Virus record (IMG/VR): IMGVR_UViG_3300025769_000116
Location: 1-59,674 of that record
DNA length: 59,674 nucleotides
Source of the DNA: a virus
Reading direction: 5' to 3' (one strand)
Notes under the pieces: model-generated
Told to the model about the DNA's origin: nothing
Database searches by the model: none
The model's input: the letters and a program-made list of their open reading frames with translations, nothing else
In this document: piece after piece, positions 48,141-56,947 of the stretch
Numbering within the stretch: the stretch's first letter is position 1
Layout of the letters: every line of letters begins with the position of its first letter
Made by a program: the position numbers and the translations under genes

Positions 48141-49532
48141 TTACAGTAGTTCAGACCACGACAACGATGCTATACCTGTTTTATTACCAAGCGTCGAAGC
48201 CATAGCTATAGTTATAGTTTCTGATTCGACTGAGGCAAAAGAATTTGTAGTGAATTTTCTTTTTAATTGATAACCTACATCTCTATCGAATAAAACGGGA
48301 ACGCTAGTACCAGATAGAATAGTAGCAGAATAAATGATATCGTCTTTTGTAAAAGACATGTCCGTGGCATCCTCATCGACTTCAACTGCGGAATATAATT
48401 CACCTTGATCTGCAAATGTAGCACCGGTAAGTGTGGCATTTCTCACTATCAAAAGAAATACAGTTGTGTTATCAGTGGTAGCAGCCTGGATTCCTCTCAA
48501 TTTCACAGCAGATTGTTTTGCTACATCTTTCAATCGCATTGTTAAAATTGGGAAAAATGTATTTGCGGCTCCTATATTATTGCCAGACGAATCGATTTCG
48601 ACAGCTGGTGCACTAGATGTATAATCTAATTTATTGATTACAGTATGAACTTGACCAACCTCTTCATACTCACCTTCAGAAATAACTGATGTAGAAGATA
48701 GATAAAAATAAGCACCACTACCTGCATAGGTTGGACTAGCAATTAATTCAGCACTTAGGGGAAGAAATGGAGTTTTGATCCAGGTACCAACGGTATTATT
48801 GGCATTATTAACTGTATGGATAACATGAAATTCGCCATCGATAACATAACCAAACCTAATACTACCAGTTCCGTACCACTCGTATTCGACACCGAGTAAT
48901 TGTTGTGCAAGTGGATTAGCAGTAATTTGAGATCTGCCGTCACCTTCAAGGGTATCACCATTCCATTCTCCAGCATTTCTACCTACTCGAACGGTCTCGA
49001 CACCATTCTTTTTAACTACAAGGAAGTAATCTCCAGTACCGTCATCTTCAAAATAGAATCCGTTATTTGCATCATACATACCTATTCTTCGAGTGATTCC
49101 TACTTCTGGTAAGTCGAATCGACATGCCATAGTTACAAATTGCTCTTTACCAGGCACATAAGGAATAATAGTAGCGGTTTCTCTTCGTATCGAATCATTT
49201 GCAGCAATAACATGAAGTACGGCAGTATTTTCTATGATACTATCAGCACCAGGGTTAAAAGGATCAAACGCTGCAGGATTAGCTGCATTATTTGCAATAT
49301 ATGATTCAGCAGTACCAGTCTTCTCTTCGAGCCAAGTCGGATCTCCAACAAGTGTATGAGAAAATGTATGATGGAATACTGTGTGGGGATTACTAACTCT
49401 TAAACGATTTTTAGAGGTGAACGAAGGTCGCCAGTCGGACTGGGCACCAAATTTATCTGCTAGATTAACGGTCTCAAATATCGAGGTGCCATTAGGCAAA
49501 TATGATTGTGTCTGTTTATTCCATTGAGCCAT
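48141..49532 (-). CDS. Virion structural protein, paralogue of 5890-7287
   Basis: 463 residues, MAQWNKQTQSYLPNG start. It aligns with 5890-7287 along the full length, with the same TSKNRLRVSNPHTVF and YEWYGTGSIRFGYVID-type blocks. Probably tail-fibre or baseplate related, beta-rich. One base separates it from the KWDG protein gene. Confidence 0.75.
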   Translation of the reverse strand: MAQWNKQTQSYLPNGTSIFETVNLADKFGAQSDWRPSFTSKNRLRVSNPHTVFHHTFSHTLVGDPTWLEEKTGTAESYIANNAANPAAFDPFNPGADSIIENTAVLHVIAANDSIRRETATIIPYVPGKEQFVTMACRFDLPEVGITRRIGMYDANNGFYFEDDGTGDYFLVVKKNGVETVRVGRNAGEWNGDTLEGDGRSQITANPLAQQLLGVEYEWYGTGSIRFGYVIDGEFHVIHTVNNANNTVGTWIKTPFLPLSAELIASPTYAGSGAYFYLSSTSVISEGEYEEVGQVHTVINKLDYTSSAPAVEIDSSGNNIGAANTFFPILTMRLKDVAKQSAVKLRGIQAATTDNTTVFLLIVRNATLTGATFADQGELYSAVEVDEDATDMSFTKDDIIYSATILSGTSVPVLFDRDVGYQLKRKFTTNSFASVESETITIAMASTLGNKTGIASLSWSELL

Positions 49533-50771
49533 TTATTTTTGCCATCCTTTAATATATTGATCTGAAAAATTAGCATTACTAAACTGAAGCCTATCAACTA
49601 GCTTAAGAGAATTTTGACCAAGATGATCAATAGCTACAAATCCTTCTTGACCCGTAATTTCATAACCATTGCGCGTCTTAAGAAATGTTTTCAATCCACC
49701 AACCTTTTCAAGCTTACGAACAATCATTAATTTAGCATCAACTAAATGATTATAAAGCGTAAATACTTTTTCTATTTCTCTTGCATTATTCTTTTTAAAA
49801 TAAGTTAATGCTTGATTTCTGAGATCATCTTGTTTTTTCTTTCCTTTAGGTGTAGATCTTTTATCTGCTTGCTTATCATAGTAATCATTAACAAATACAA
49901 TCAAACCCTTTACAAATGTTTTTACGTTTGTAATTCTTTGACCTTGTCTTACTAAACTATTAATATACGTATTCACTCTCATGTTTAATTCGGGATCAGC
50001 CAAGTCATTAAGCGCATTCTTTGGAATAGTTCTAAACAGAGAACCGGCTTGAGAAAGAATAGAAGTAAGAGCAGCGGTTTCTTCTTTTGTAAATGTGGCA
50101 TTACCCGATTTATCTTCGAAGGTAGCGTCGACAGACCAAACAGAACTTACTTCTTTGAGGCCTGGTGTAATCGCCTTTCCAAAAGTTGCTGACATTGTTT
50201 CAAATGATTCTCCTCCGTATAGAGTGTGCCAGACCACACCGATTTTGGATCGCTTGATTCTCTTAGCGAGACTGCTATTTTCCGGTATCGCATAAACAAT
50301 GGTATTAGGATGGAAAGTAATATACGATTCTCCATCAATCGTATCCGTAGATATATCTTCTTGCGTAAAGAGAAAATCACCTTGAATTACGCCTTTCTTA
50401 ATGCCGAGCTTTGAAAATTCGGCAAGAGCAACTTTAAATTTAGCATTGAGTTCACCACTTAAATCATTGTCAATTTCAGAATTTGTTTTATAAATTTTTG
50501 GGTTCTTATTAAATACGCCTTTTTTTGCTATAAAGAATTTTCCATCAGATGGATCTATACCGGCAAAAATTGCCGGCGCTCCATCCCACTTCACACTAAT
50601 GTTAACTGGGGCACGTGCGTTACCTGAGAGCATATCTCTAATAGCACGAAAGTAATTAATAACATTACGTGTACCAATTACTCCACCATCTATAACAGCA
50701 TCTTCTGCATGAGTCATGTGAAGATTTTTACCGGTAGCCGCTTCTTCTAAATGCGTTTTAAACGTTTTCAT
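49533..50771 (-). CDS. DUF6267-like protein with ligase-type KWDG motif
   Basis: 412 residues. N-terminus MKTFKTHLEEAATGK matches the capsid-targeting pattern. SVKWDGAPAIFAG (K61-G64) resembles motif I (KxDG) of nucleotidyl-transferring ligases, followed by GVIQGDFLFT and KIGVVWHTLYGG, which fall where motifs III and IV would. I recall the family as DUF6267, found in marine T4-like phages. Ligase activity is not shown. Confidence 0.72.
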   Translation of the reverse strand: MKTFKTHLEEAATGKNLHMTHAEDAVIDGGVIGTRNVINYFRAIRDMLSGNARAPVNISVKWDGAPAIFAGIDPSDGKFFIAKKGVFNKNPKIYKTNSEIDNDLSGELNAKFKVALAEFSKLGIKKGVIQGDFLFTQEDISTDTIDGESYITFHPNTIVYAIPENSSLAKRIKRSKIGVVWHTLYGGESFETMSATFGKAITPGLKEVSSVWSVDATFEDKSGNATFTKEETAALTSILSQAGSLFRTIPKNALNDLADPELNMRVNTYINSLVRQGQRITNVKTFVKGLIVFVNDYYDKQADKRSTPKGKKKQDDLRNQALTYFKKNNAREIEKVFTLYNHLVDAKLMIVRKLEKVGGLKTFLKTRNGYEITGQEGFVAIDHLGQNSLKLVDRLQFSNANFSDQYIKGWQK

Positions 50772-51261
50772 TACCGGCTGCCTTAAGTGTTCTATCAGAA
50801 TTTGTTTGTTTTGCTTTTTCTTTAAACTTTTTACTATCTACGTAATTTATTTTGATGCCTTGTTTTCTAATATGACTAGCAGATTTTATTTTTTGTTGTT
50901 TATGTGGAATTTGATCTTTTTGACTAACATTTTCTTCATCTCCGCCGTCAAGGCCTTTAAAACCACTATCTTTTTTAAAATGAGATATTGTTGCTGTATG
51001 CTTTTCTACTTTATCTTTATGTTTTTGATCAACATATAAATGCTTTTCGCCATTTTCATGATGGTGATATACCCAAGGTGTTTCTCTAGGAATAGCGTAA
51101 GCATGTCCTATAGTGTGTTTTTTATGAGTCGCATATACGCCAGTTATATGATTCCCGTCGTCGTCGTGGCCGTGAGATTGTTTGCCAGAGAATTTTTTAG
51201 GAGCGTCACCGTGATCTATTCTATAGTATCCTTCTTCGAGAAAGTTCTTAAACGTTTTCAT
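50758..51261 (-). CDS. Histidine-rich protein with capsid-targeting-like N-terminus
   Basis: 167 residues. MKTFKNFLEEGYYRIDHGD start, then histidine-rich GHDDDGNHITGVYATHKKHTIGHAYAIPRET. The VYAT-...-AYAIP spacing faintly recalls ADP-ribosyltransferase-like folds, too weak to assign. Overlaps the next gene by 14 bases. Confidence 0.6.
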   Translation of the reverse strand: MKTFKNFLEEGYYRIDHGDAPKKFSGKQSHGHDDDGNHITGVYATHKKHTIGHAYAIPRETPWVYHHHENGEKHLYVDQKHKDKVEKHTATISHFKKDSGFKGLDGGDEENVSQKDQIPHKQQKIKSASHIRKQGIKINYVDSKKFKEKAKQTNSDRTLKAAGNENV

Positions 51262-52259
51262 ATTTTTGTACTTGTTCCTACGATTTTAGCCTTAGGAAAA
51301 ATACCGACACGAGCATTTTTTACTGTAACGCTAGCAGCCTTAGCATCACCTCTTCTAGCTTGATATCTAATAAAGTAATAAGCTTCAAATTCACCTTTAG
51401 GAAAATCTCCATTGGTTCCTTTGTGACTAGAAATAATTTCATAAGGACCTTCACCAGAACCTTTCAAAGACATATTACCTAAGTGAAACTCATCGCAATT
51501 ACTAATACTAGGTTTGCCACCGTATTCCGGTCCATATATTGAATCAAAAACCATTGATCTATCTTTTACTACTCTATAAAAACTTTGACCTGATTTAAGC
51601 CCATTAGGCGCTGCTTTGGCAACCGCTTTCATAAATGCCGCAACATCTCTGTTTCTATTATATCTTTTTGAAGACAATCCACCATATTGTTGATAGTCTT
51701 TAGCGCTCTTACCGGCTTTATGAGAAATATAAGCTTGAGGTTCTCCAATTGCATTTACAAGTGTAAAGTCAGACTTAGGATCTCTACCTTCAAATTTACC
51801 AGTAGTACTAGCCAAATGTGCAGCATCAACAATTCTTCCATTAATCTTTATCTTAATTTGTGGAAGATTTTCTTTTGCTAATATTGCTTCAAGCTTATTA
51901 TTAAAATCAGACCTTGCCATTTCTTCGGCAGAAGTACCAGAACCAGCACCTTTACCTCCAAAAGAAGGAGTCTTTAAAAAATCTTTAGGAATCGAAAGCG
52001 AACCTTTATTTGTTTCAACTTCAAGTTTACCGCCCTTTAGAGGAAACTTGCCGTCATCAGCTTTCATAAACTCTGTTACTTTTTGAAGTTCGCTTTTATT
52101 GATAATAACTTCATCATGATCTACACCACCAAAAGGAATACCATCTTGAATTTTTTTAATAAAATTAAGAGGGCGATTTTCATCTTTACGTAAATCTGAT
52201 ATAGTTAATGTTCTAAAGGGAACTTTAGCTTCTGCCATAAAAGCTTTAAAGCGAATCAT
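51258..52259 (-). CDS. Conserved phage protein with capsid-targeting-like N-terminus
   Basis: 333 residues. MIRFKAFMAEAKVPF start. A central DPKSDFTLVNAIGEPQAYIS followed by HKAG could be a PD-(D/E)XK-like core, and a YQQYGGLSSKRYNRNRDVAA helix follows. Similar proteins occur in marine T4-like phages without an assigned role. Late box 27 bases upstream. Confidence 0.65.
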   Translation of the reverse strand: MIRFKAFMAEAKVPFRTLTISDLRKDENRPLNFIKKIQDGIPFGGVDHDEVIINKSELQKVTEFMKADDGKFPLKGGKLEVETNKGSLSIPKDFLKTPSFGGKGAGSGTSAEEMARSDFNNKLEAILAKENLPQIKIKINGRIVDAAHLASTTGKFEGRDPKSDFTLVNAIGEPQAYISHKAGKSAKDYQQYGGLSSKRYNRNRDVAAFMKAVAKAAPNGLKSGQSFYRVVKDRSMVFDSIYGPEYGGKPSISNCDEFHLGNMSLKGSGEGPYEIISSHKGTNGDFPKGEFEAYYFIRYQARRGDAKAASVTVKNARVGIFPKAKIVGTSTKI

Positions 52260-52285
52260 TTGTTTATCTCTTAAGCAATTTTAGT

Positions 52286-52293
52286 TATTTATA
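52286..52293 (-). promoter_or_regulatory. T4-type late promoter box
   Basis: TATAAATA on the minus strand, 27 bases before 52259, just after the gp41 gene. Marks the boundary between replication and virion genes. Confidence 0.8.
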
Positions 52294-52294
52294 A

Positions 52295-53728
52295 TCACTT
52301 AAAATCAAACTTGAGTTCTTTTACTCCATGAAATTTCTTTTTTCTATTACTATCTTGAAATCCAAACTCGGTGTTATCAAAAACAGGTTTGTCTTCTTCC
52401 TCTTTTGATTTTTTGGGTTTGTCAGTTGTAATACCTTCTTGAGCAGATTCTTCGAGATCATATATTTTCATTTTAGCTCGATCAATACCTACTAAAAATC
52501 TACGATAATAGCTCAAGTCACCCCAGCGATTTTTCAATTGTTTAAACATAAGTTGGCCAAGCTCATCGAGATATTCAGAAGTTACTAACCCAAAAATTGC
52601 ATCGGCTGTATGCGTAATACCCATTGACTCAGAAGTATTCGTGAGATCAACATCAGAGTTGCCATAACCATCTCTATTGAATTGTGATGAAGTGACGATA
52701 GCGCAATTGAACTCCATTGCTAGACCCCGAACTTCTTCTGCAATTGACTTGACAAGAGTGTAGCTATTGGCTGCTGCAGCACCTTTTACTCTCGAGGATG
52801 CACAAATATTTAAGTAATCGACAAACACAACATCAGGAACAAAGTTTTTCTTCATCCTAAGTTCATTCAACAAATGTCGAAAGTGACCAACATGGGCTGA
52901 GCCAGTAGGATATTCTTTAATCACAAGCTTCCCAGGTGTTTTTGATTTGTATCGATTCATTCTCTTTTCGAGTACATCACGAGGAATTTCACCAACTTCA
53001 TCTAAGGTAATATCCATTATATTAGCATCAATACGTCGAGCAACTTCTTCCTCAGCCAACTCCATAGTAACAAACAAAACGTTTTTACCGTGCATTAACA
53101 TAGACGACGCCATGTGACATTTTACCAACGATTTACCACCACCGGTTGTTGCCAATAACACAGTCATTGACTTACGAGGTAGACCACCCTTTGTTATCTT
53201 GTTTAAGAGATCAATGTCGAATGGAATGCGCTCTTCTTTCTTATGATAATAATCGTAACGCTCGTCATAATCGTCTAAGAAATCATGACCAACGCTGCTG
53301 TCAAATGTAACACCAAGAGAATCAGACAAGAGTTTTGGAATTTCACCTTTATCTAAATTCTTTTCTTCTCCATCGAGAATTAAAATTGCTTTTCGTATTG
53401 AATTATATAAATCTTTATCTTGACAAAACTTTTCAGTTTCATCTATTAAAAATTGCGTGTTAGTGTCTGTATCGATTTTAAGATCAGACAGTTGTTCTTG
53501 TATAATCTTATAGCCGTCTTCATTGAGATCCTTTCTCTTTTCAATAGACAAACGCAGAGCCTCTATGGATGGAGGCTCTTTGTATTGTTCTACATATTGA
53601 GAAAACGTATTGAAGATTTTGCTAAGATTATTGTCTTCAAAGTAATCAGATTTGATGTAAGGAAATACCTTGCGGTAGTAATCCTCATTCAGAATCAGAT
53701 TCGACAGTATCGTAGTCTCTATCATCAT
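52295..53728 (-). CDS. 41: Replicative DNA helicase (T4 gp41, DnaB family)
   Basis: 477 residues. Walker A ATTGGGKS at 193-200, Walker B-like PDVVFVDYLNIC, DnaB motif SSQFNRDGYGN and an acidic C-terminal tail. Hexameric lagging-strand helicase, loaded by gp59 and partnered with gp61. Overlaps uvsX by 44 bases. Confidence 0.95.
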   Translation of the reverse strand: MMIETTILSNLILNEDYYRKVFPYIKSDYFEDNNLSKIFNTFSQYVEQYKEPPSIEALRLSIEKRKDLNEDGYKIIQEQLSDLKIDTDTNTQFLIDETEKFCQDKDLYNSIRKAILILDGEEKNLDKGEIPKLLSDSLGVTFDSSVGHDFLDDYDERYDYYHKKEERIPFDIDLLNKITKGGLPRKSMTVLLATTGGGKSLVKCHMASSMLMHGKNVLFVTMELAEEEVARRIDANIMDITLDEVGEIPRDVLEKRMNRYKSKTPGKLVIKEYPTGSAHVGHFRHLLNELRMKKNFVPDVVFVDYLNICASSRVKGAAAANSYTLVKSIAEEVRGLAMEFNCAIVTSSQFNRDGYGNSDVDLTNTSESMGITHTADAIFGLVTSEYLDELGQLMFKQLKNRWGDLSYYRRFLVGIDRAKMKIYDLEESAQEGITTDKPKKSKEEEDKPVFDNTEFGFQDSNRKKKFHGVKELKFDFK

Positions 53729-54752
53729 GTTCCTTATTAGATGTCGTCAGTTTAAATTTATTTTCAACGAATGTCTTGAACTTAGAATTTTCAACTAAAG
53801 CTTTAAAGAACTCATCATCTTTTTCGATGTCTTTTGCTCTTCGCTTTGTATCATCAATCTCACCCGTTTTTGGATCGACTATATTATACCATCCCGTACT
53901 GGCTTTTGTCAAATGGCCAGATTCAAGTGCTAAGTCAAATAAGCTAGACCACTTATCTATACCTGTGTCAAACATGACTCGGAATGGAAGCTTAGCTTTT
54001 TCCTTAACATAACGCGATTTTTCAATGTTAATCGTAAATTTAAATCCCGCCAAATCACTTCCATCTTTTTCTTGAGATTTACCAATGATAAAGATTTGAT
54101 TAGCAGAATAGTATATACCAGTACCACCACTAACAATGTTCTTTGGAAACAAACCAATCTCTTGATAAATGTGATTGATTGCAACACAAGGAATATCTTT
54201 AGTAGTGAGTCTTGGCGTGACAATTCTAAAAAGTGACTTGAGTTGTTTAGCTCGTGACATGTCAGCAACTGACTTTTCATTCATAGCATCCTCAACTTCT
54301 TTCTTCGAAGCAAGATTACCAATTGAATCAATAAGTACAAAGACATGATCACCTTTTTCAAGTTCGTCTAGACGCTTTGTCATATCGAACTTAAGTTGTT
54401 CAACATCCTCAAGAGGAACGTGTAGAACTCGACTCGTATCAATATCATAACTCTCTAAATAATCTGGAGTAGCGCCGTACTCAGAATCATAAAGAATTGC
54501 AATACTGTCATCATACTTGTCAAGATACGCTTTCATACAATAGAGACCAAGAAGAGTCTTGAAACTCTTTGATTGTCCAGCCAATACTGTTAAGCCGGGA
54601 AGTAATCCACCATCGAGTGAACCACAGAAAGCGATATTTAAAATAGGCAAATCAGTTCGAATAGGATCTTTTTCTTTAAAAAAAGAAGAATCCGCAAGAA
54701 TTGATGAACCTTTGACTGTACCAGCCTTAAGCATTTTATCCATTAAACTCAT
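53685..54752 (-). CDS. uvsX: UvsX recombinase (RecA-like)
   Basis: 355 residues. Walker A VLAGQSKSFKTLLG at 57-69, Walker B DHVFVLIDSIGNL and a KDIPCVAINHIYQE region, close to T4 UvsX. Carries out strand exchange in recombination-dependent replication. AGGAG upstream of ATG at 54752. Confidence 0.95.
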   Translation of the reverse strand: MSLMDKMLKAGTVKGSSILADSSFFKEKDPIRTDLPILNIAFCGSLDGGLLPGLTVLAGQSKSFKTLLGLYCMKAYLDKYDDSIAILYDSEYGATPDYLESYDIDTSRVLHVPLEDVEQLKFDMTKRLDELEKGDHVFVLIDSIGNLASKKEVEDAMNEKSVADMSRAKQLKSLFRIVTPRLTTKDIPCVAINHIYQEIGLFPKNIVSGGTGIYYSANQIFIIGKSQEKDGSDLAGFKFTINIEKSRYVKEKAKLPFRVMFDTGIDKWSSLFDLALESGHLTKASTGWYNIVDPKTGEIDDTKRRAKDIEKDDEFFKALVENSKFKTFVENKFKLTTSNKEHDDRDYDTVESDSE

Positions 54753-54753
54753 A

Positions 54754-55035
54754 TTAATCTCCTGAATTCAAAAGTTTATATAACATATCTTCAAAGGCTT
54801 CGAGTTTTTCATAACGATTAGGCCAATAAATGTAATCTTTTTCAGGATTAGATTTAAGATTGGTGAGCAATGGAACAATTGCATTGTAAATTTGTTGAGC
54901 TTTAGTACCTTCCTCTTCAAGACGACGATAAAGGTTTACGTTTTGCTCATTTTTTTCACGAACAACTTCGAGCTCATCTTCTGATACAACCGAGAATCCA
55001 AAATCAAAGTCTAATGGATCATTAATAGTTGACAT
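54754..55035 (-). CDS. Small acidic protein between gp32 and UvsX
   Basis: 93 residues (MSTINDPLDFDFGFSVVSED, then helices). A short gene at this place is common in marine T4-like phages. Position next to single-stranded-DNA-binding and recombination genes suggests a recombination mediator role (UvsY-like), but the sequence does not prove it. Confidence 0.6.
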   Translation of the reverse strand: MSTINDPLDFDFGFSVVSEDELEVVREKNEQNVNLYRRLEEEGTKAQQIYNAIVPLLTNLKSNPEKDYIYWPNRYEKLEAFEDMLYKLLNSGD

Positions 55036-55046
55036 AGAAACCTCCT

Positions 55047-55082
55047 AGAAAGAGAAATAGGGATGACTCACGCCATCCCTAT
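55047..55082 (-). terminator. Terminator after gene 32
   Basis: Minus strand ATAGGGATG and CATCCCTAT form a nine-pair stem with an eight-base loop, followed by TTCTCTTTC. Confidence 0.8.
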
Positions 55083-55089
55083 GTTATAA

Positions 55090-56019
55090 TTAACCTTTAG
55101 CGAGTTCCTTAAAGATTGACAAATCATCGTCATCATCGTCAATAGAAGGTGACTCACTAGTACTCTCTTGCATACTAGGAGCTTCAGCAGTTTTACCAAG
55201 TGAACTCAAGTCAAGTTCATTATCTTCATCATTTTCAAAGTTATCTTGACTGCGAGAAACCTCAGCTGATTCACCAAGTACTCGATAGAGCTTAGCTTTT
55301 AATTCAGCATAGGTCTTGAAGTTTTTAGGATCAAGCAACTCTTGAAGAGAGTGCTGTTGTTCCCAAATAGATTCAAGGTCGTCATCATCAGCAAGTTGTT
55401 CTGGTGGATCAAACTCAGACTTATCGTAATTAGGATATCCTTCAAACTGTCGAATTTTCAAACGAAAGTTTGCACCTTCCCAGAAATCGAAAGGATTAAC
55501 GGGATTCTCATCTTCAAAAGATGGGTTCATCAAATCATTGAGCTTATCAAAGATTTTTTTGCCAAATGAGTACAAGAATACTTTACCTTCATTCTCAGGC
55601 TTGGCTGAATCTTTAATTACGTAAATGTTTGAAACATACTTGAGTCGTCTCTTTTGCTTACGTGCCTGATCTTTGTCGGAATCAATTCCAGAGTTCCATA
55701 GTTTAGAGTTAAACTCGGAAACAGGATCGTCTTGACCAAGTGTAGTCAAAGAGTTTTCGATATACCATTGACCAGTAGTAGGGCCTTGGAATCCATGATC
55801 CCAAATGCGAACAAACGGCATTTCTTCATTTTTAGGGGCAGGTAGGAAACGAATAATTGCAAACCCATTACCAGCTTTATCGCGAGTAGGTTTCCAAAAC
55901 TTACCTTCGTTTGGATCTGAGTACGAGGACTTAGATGACATTTTATCAAGCTGAGAAGTCAACTTGTCGAGGGACTTATTGCGGTTTTTCTTAAGTGAGG
56001 CAAAATCTGTTTGTGCCAT
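55090..56019 (-). CDS. 32: Single-stranded DNA-binding protein (T4 gp32)
   Basis: 309 residues. SLKKNRNKSLDKL (the basic LAST-like N-terminus), GNGFAIIRFLPAPKNE, QWYIENSLTTLG, ENEGKVFLYSFGKKIFDKLN and the acidic C-terminal tail correspond to T4 gp32. The zinc-binding cysteines of T4 (in WYIEN-C...C-x2-C) are replaced by Ser and Asp/Glu, and the protein has no cysteine, so it is a zinc-free variant. Driven by a consensus promoter inside gp59 and followed by a terminator. Confidence 0.95.
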   Translation of the reverse strand: MAQTDFASLKKNRNKSLDKLTSQLDKMSSKSSYSDPNEGKFWKPTRDKAGNGFAIIRFLPAPKNEEMPFVRIWDHGFQGPTTGQWYIENSLTTLGQDDPVSEFNSKLWNSGIDSDKDQARKQKRRLKYVSNIYVIKDSAKPENEGKVFLYSFGKKIFDKLNDLMNPSFEDENPVNPFDFWEGANFRLKIRQFEGYPNYDKSEFDPPEQLADDDDLESIWEQQHSLQELLDPKNFKTYAELKAKLYRVLGESAEVSRSQDNFENDEDNELDLSSLGKTAEAPSMQESTSESPSIDDDDDDLSIFKELAKG

Positions 56020-56058
56020 TGTATTTCTCCTTATATTGCGTAATATTGCATTTTATTT

Positions 56059-56664
56059 TCATAACGTAAATCGATCTTTAACGTATTGCTTAAAGCGTTT
56101 TTGATCGTATGTTAGAAAGGGTTTATACTTTCTAGCATATCTAATTATATCACGTGATACGATTTTGTCAACTATTTTTTGATCCCAATAATCAAAAATA
56201 TTCGCATAGGCTGTAATAATAGAAAAAGTTTCAAGTGTAATCTTTCTTTCTACGTACAACCTCATGATGTAAGGATGTTGACCATCCACGGATATAAAGT
56301 TTTCCGAGTAATCATCTCGGAGTTTATTTAAATCAGACTTAAAGTTATGACTCAACGAATCAATTCTTTTTTTCCAATCTAAATAATTTTTTTCTCCCTC
56401 ATCATCGAGTAATTGTCTAATCCATACATTTGGATTACGCAATACATTCGATAATATAAGTTCGAAACAATTTTCTTTTGATGCCAGTTTAGTAAAAAAG
56501 TAAGCATCATTTCTTGTTCTAAACGTCTCGATTGACGCTTTCACTTTACCATTATATTTATGATAATCGTATTGATCTGAACTAAAATGTTTTTTAAGTG
56601 CTAGATATTCTATATAAACATTATAACCCGGATCATTTAACGATGTCGGTGAGGTCCTTTTCAT
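56059..56664 (-). CDS. 59: Helicase loader (T4 gp59)
   Basis: 201 residues, close to T4 gp59 (217). Matching blocks: FSSDQYDYHKYNGKVKAS, RRDAYFF-type segment TRNDAYFFTKLASKEN, and ETFSIITAYANIFDYWD. It binds forked DNA and gp32 and loads gp41. Its 3' end contains the gp32 promoter. Confidence 0.9.
   Translation of the reverse strand: MKRTSPTSLNDPGYNVYIEYLALKKHFSSDQYDYHKYNGKVKASIETFRTRNDAYFFTKLASKENCFELILSNVLRNPNVWIRQLLDDEGEKNYLDWKKRIDSLSHNFKSDLNKLRDDYSENFISVDGQHPYIMRLYVERKITLETFSIITAYANIFDYWDQKIVDKIVSRDIIRYARKYKPFLTYDQKRFKQYVKDRFTL
56144..56171 (-). promoter_or_regulatory. Consensus sigma70 promoter for gene 32, with palindrome
   Basis: TTGACA (56166-56171), 16-bp spacer, TATAAT (56144-56149). 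The spacer contains TATCACGTGATA, a perfect 12-bp palindrome (56148-56159), a possible operator overlapping the -10 box. Confidence 0.85.
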
Positions 56665-56896
56665 CTTTTTTTACCATTTTTAAACCGACGGCTTCTGATC
56701 TAATTTTTTCTTTAAGAATAGAAGACTTTTTTACTACATCTGCGACAGATTCAATTTCAAGATTATTTTTTTCTGCGTATGTAATAAGGGCGTCGATGTA
56801 AGGTACACCACTAGCAATCATTTCTGAAATTGCATGATGAATTTTTTCAGGTGTCATTGAAACTACCATGTCAAATGGATCCTCCCTTTCTTTCAT
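56633..56896 (-). CDS. 33: Late transcription co-activator (T4 gp33-like)
   Basis: 87 residues. VPYIDALITYAEKNNLEIES followed by VADVVKKSSILKEKIRSEA matches the conserved helix block of gp33 homologues in T4-like phages (position, spacing and order). gp33 bridges RNA polymerase and the sliding clamp at late promoters, consistent with TATAAATA boxes across this window. First gene after a strong early promoter; overlaps gp59. Confidence 0.8.
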   Translation of the reverse strand: MKEREDPFDMVVSMTPEKIHHAISEMIASGVPYIDALITYAEKNNLEIESVADVVKKSSILKEKIRSEAVGLKMVKKDEKDLTDIVK

Positions 56897-56918
56897 TTAA
56901 TTCCTTATTGAGTGGCTA

Positions 56919-56947
56919 TTCTACCATAGTCAAGGACAAATGTCAAC
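56919..56947 (-). promoter_or_regulatory. Sigma70-type promoter for the gp33-gp59 operon
   Basis: TTGACA (56942-56947), 17-bp spacer, TAGAAT (56919-56924) with TGG before it. The spacer and flanks are almost the same as at 15202-15230. Confidence 0.88.

Noticed and set aside
50758-51261. Second ADP-ribosyltransferase
   Set aside because: Only a weak VYAT...AYAIP resemblance; no ExE motif.
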